Assembly (NCBI RefSeq): GCF_029227915.1
Contig: NC_079879.1
Span: 29,332,501 to 29,396,500 of the forward strand
Length of the DNA stretch: 64,000 nucleotides
Source of the DNA: Hydractinia symbiolongicarpus
Lineage: Eukaryota > Cnidaria > Hydrozoa > Anthoathecata > Hydractiniidae
Direction: 5' to 3'
Below, in pieces: positions 62,341-64,000 of the stretch. The number at the start of each line of letters is the position of its first letter. Within the stretch, counting starts at the first letter, position 1. The notes under the pieces are model-generated. The model made no database searches, was not told the DNA's origin, and saw nothing but the letters and a program-made list of their open reading frames with translations. The translations under genes and the position numbers were made by a program.

Positions 62341-63170
62341 TTAAAAATCGTTCGGGAAATGAGTTTACACCCTGGGTACTTTCTTTGTATACTTTTGACT
62401 ATACGGGCCGAGTCTAGGATTTAAGGGAAATCGCAGGTTTTCGTTTGCCGGCGATTAAACTTCTTTCATTCAGCGTGTCATCAAAAATGAAAACATTTTT
62501 GAAAACTACAAGTCTCATGCGTTTTAGTGGTGAAAAGATAATTTAAAAATTCGTTCGGGAAATGAGTTTACTCACTGGGTTCTTTCCTTGTATACTTTTG
62601 ACTATACGGGCCGAGTCCGGGATTTACGGGAAATTGCGGATTTTCGTTTGCCGGCGATTAAACTCCTTTTTTTTAATCAGCGTCTCATCAAAAATGAAAA
62701 CATTTTTGAAAACTACAAGTCTCATGCGTTTTAGTGGTGAAAAAATAATTTAAAAAATCGTTCGGGAAATGAGTTTACACCCTGGGTACTTTCTTTGTAT
62801 ACTTTTGACTATACGGGCCGAGTCTAGGATTTAAGGGAAATCGCAGGTTTTCGTTTGCCGGCGATTAAACTTCTTTCATTCAGCGTGTCATCAAAAATGA
62901 AAACATTTTTAAAAACTACAAGTCTCATGCGTTTTAGTGGTGAAAAGATAATTTAAAAATTCGTTCGGGAAATGAGTTTACTCACTGGGTTCTTTCCTTG
63001 TATACTTTTGACTATACGGGCCGAGTCCGGGATTTACGGGAAATTGCGGATTTTCGTTTGCCGGCGATTAAACTTCTTTTATTCAGCGTCCCATCAAATA
63101 TGAAAACATTTTTGAAAACTACAAGTATCATGCGTTTTAGTGGTGAAAAAATATTTTAAAAAATCGTTCG
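62340..63170 (+). repeat. Two tandem units of about 410 bp (dimer)
   Basis: GAGTCTAGGATTTAAGGG repeats at 62411 and 62821, each followed by ACTGGGTTCTTTCC and GAAATTGCGGATTTTCG. The first unit is longer by a T run (ACTCCTTTTTTTTAATCAG at about 62664), which the second unit lacks. Confidence 0.8.
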
Positions 63171-64000
63171 GGAAATGAGTTTACCCCCTGGGTACTTTCT
63201 TTGTATACTTTTGACTATACGGGATGAGTCCGGGATTTACGGGAAATCGCAGGTTTTCGTTTGCCGGCGATTAAACTTTTTTTATTCAGCGTCTCATCAA
63301 AAATAAAAACATTTTTGACAACTACAAGTCTATGCGTTTTAGTGGTGAAAAAATAATTTAAAAAATCGTTCGGGAAATGAGTTTACTCCCTGGGTACTTT
63401 CTTTGTATACTTTTGACTATGCGGGCCAAGCCCGGGATTTACGGAAAATCGCGGGTTTTCGTTTGACAGCGATTAAACTTCTTTTATTCAGCGTCTCATC
63501 AAAAATGAAAACATTTTTAAAAACTACAAGTGTTATGCGTTTTAGTGGTGAAAAAATAATTTAAAAAATCTTTCTGGAAATGAGTTTACTCACAGGGTAC
63601 TTTCTTTTTATACATTCGACTATACGGGCCAAGCCCGGGATTTATGGGAAATTGCGGGTTTTCGTTTGCCGGCGATTAAACCTCTTTCATTAAGTGTCTC
63701 ATCAAAAATGAAAACATTTTTGAAAACTACAAGTCTCATGCGTTTTAGTGGTGAAAAAAAAATTTAAAAAATCGTTCGGGAAATGAGTTTACTCCCTGGG
63801 TACTTTCTTTGTATACATTCGACTATACGGGCCAAGCCCCGGATTTACGGGAAAACGCGGGATTTCGTTTGCCGGCGATTAAACCTCTATCATTAAGCGT
63901 CTCATCAAAAATGAAAACATTTTTGAAAACTACAAGTCTCATGCGTTTTAGTGGTGAAAAAATAATTTAAAAAATCGTTCGGGAAATAAGTTTACTCCCT
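63120..64000 (+). repeat. Segmental copy of 60276-61156 (offset about 2844 bp), cut by window end
   Basis: ATATTTTAAAAAATCG with TTTACCCCCTGGG (60341 and 63185), TTTTTGACAACTAC, TTTGAC(A/G)GCGATT, CTTTTTATACATTCG and CTCTATCATTAAGC recur in order. The array continues unbroken to the last base. Confidence 0.85.

Larger units (their letters stand above)
1..64000 (+). repeat. 203-bp satellite DNA array, about 315 head-to-tail monomers
   Basis: The unit beginning ATCGTTCGGG recurs every 203 bp (for example 121 to 324) across the whole window, with no unique sequence between copies and no inverted segment. By my count the consensus is 203 bp with 41 G and 35 C (37% G+C). Landmarks in order are ATCGTTCGGGAAATGAG, the GTATAC site, GACTATACGGG, GGGATTTACGGGAAATCGC, TTTGCCGGCGATTAAAC, CAGCGTCTCATC, an A/T-tract dyad, CTACAAGTCTCATGCG, TTTTAGTGGTG and AATAATTTAA. 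Most copies differ from their neighbours by a few to about 10% of bases, while distant copies inside duplicated blocks can be nearly identical. Arrays of this kind are known from centromeric and other heterochromatic chromosome regions of eukaryotes. I do not recognise the family and cannot say which chromosome domain this is. Confidence 0.98.

Noticed and set aside
1-64000. CRISPR array or plasmid iteron cluster.
   Set aside because: There are no short repeats separated by unique spacers. The entire 203-bp unit repeats. No cas genes or replication gene are present, and 64 kb is far too long for an iteron cluster.
1-64000. Transposon, LTR or insertion-sequence content.
   Set aside because: I looked for breaks in the monomer rhythm, terminal repeats and foreign sequence on both strands. 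All length changes are explained by small indels or truncations within monomers.
1-64000. tRNA, rRNA (including 5S) or histone-type tandem gene units.
   Set aside because: The monomer contains no tRNA A/B-box arrangement or cloverleaf that I can see, and no recognisable rRNA sequence. The AT-rich composition and free indels argue against a conserved RNA gene.

Overview
The whole window is one uninterrupted satellite DNA array. Every stretch from base 1 to 64000 is a head-to-tail copy of a single monomer of about 203 bp, all in the same orientation, roughly 315 copies. Taking the phase to start at ATCGTTCGGG (first complete unit at position 121), the consensus monomer is 203 bp, 37% G+C by my count, and has 12 CpG sites. 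I found no gene, RNA gene, transposon, CRISPR array, telomeric repeat or unique sequence. An array this long, with this monomer size and nested higher-order structure, indicates a eukaryotic heterochromatic locus (centromeric, pericentromeric or subtelomeric). I cannot name the organism. A-tract and CAAAA-like motifs are common in plant satellites but are not diagnostic.

Monomers fall into linked variant classes, which I call A to F. A carries TATACTTTTGAC, GGCCGAGTCC and ACTTCTTTTATTCAG. B carries TATACATTCGAC, GGCCAAGCCC and ACCTCTTTCATTAAG. C is B-like with GCCCCGG, GAAAACGCGGGATTTCG and CAAAAAGGAAAA. D carries TCACTGGGTACTTTCC, a TAAACATC segment and CCCATGGGC. E carries GGGGTTTACGGGAAATGGCG. 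F carries AAATTGCGGATTTTC, GCGTCCCATCAAATATG and a shortened 3' end. The order of classes repeats, which reveals higher-order repeats (HORs) and segmental duplications.

Layout. 1-2010: diverged monomers. 2010-4036: two 1015-bp 5-mers. 4330-7248: two 1421-bp 7-mers. 7690-9313: two 812-bp 4-mers inside a 2842-bp 14-mer periodicity. 9870-12711: two more 1421-bp 7-mers. 13930-16363: two 1217-bp 6-mers. 16480-17300: a 406-bp dimer repeat. 17465-20560: three 1015-bp 5-mers. 19455-26632: a 3589-bp block in tandem duplicate, with a truncated 144-bp monomer in each copy. 25012-28253: a 1621-bp tandem duplication. 28090-31375: a second copy of the 17.5-20.7 kb block. 31400-34790: further copies of the same material. 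34790-44940: 610-, 1822- and 795-bp HORs, with a 4430-bp-offset duplication. 44940-48885 and 54028-58175: a 4-kb segmental duplication built on a 996-bp 5-mer. 48900-53095: mosaic copies of material from 31.7-33.4 and 39.2-40.5 kb. 58690-64000: 1825-bp and shorter HORs.

Nothing here works together as genes. The story is structural: repeated unequal exchange or replication slippage, acting at scales from one monomer to about 4 kb, with junctions visible as chimeric monomers. All block boundaries come from reading marker variants by eye and are uncertain by tens of bases. Open reading frames of 60-129 codons exist only because a mostly stop-free monomer frame recurs. I do not regard them as genes.
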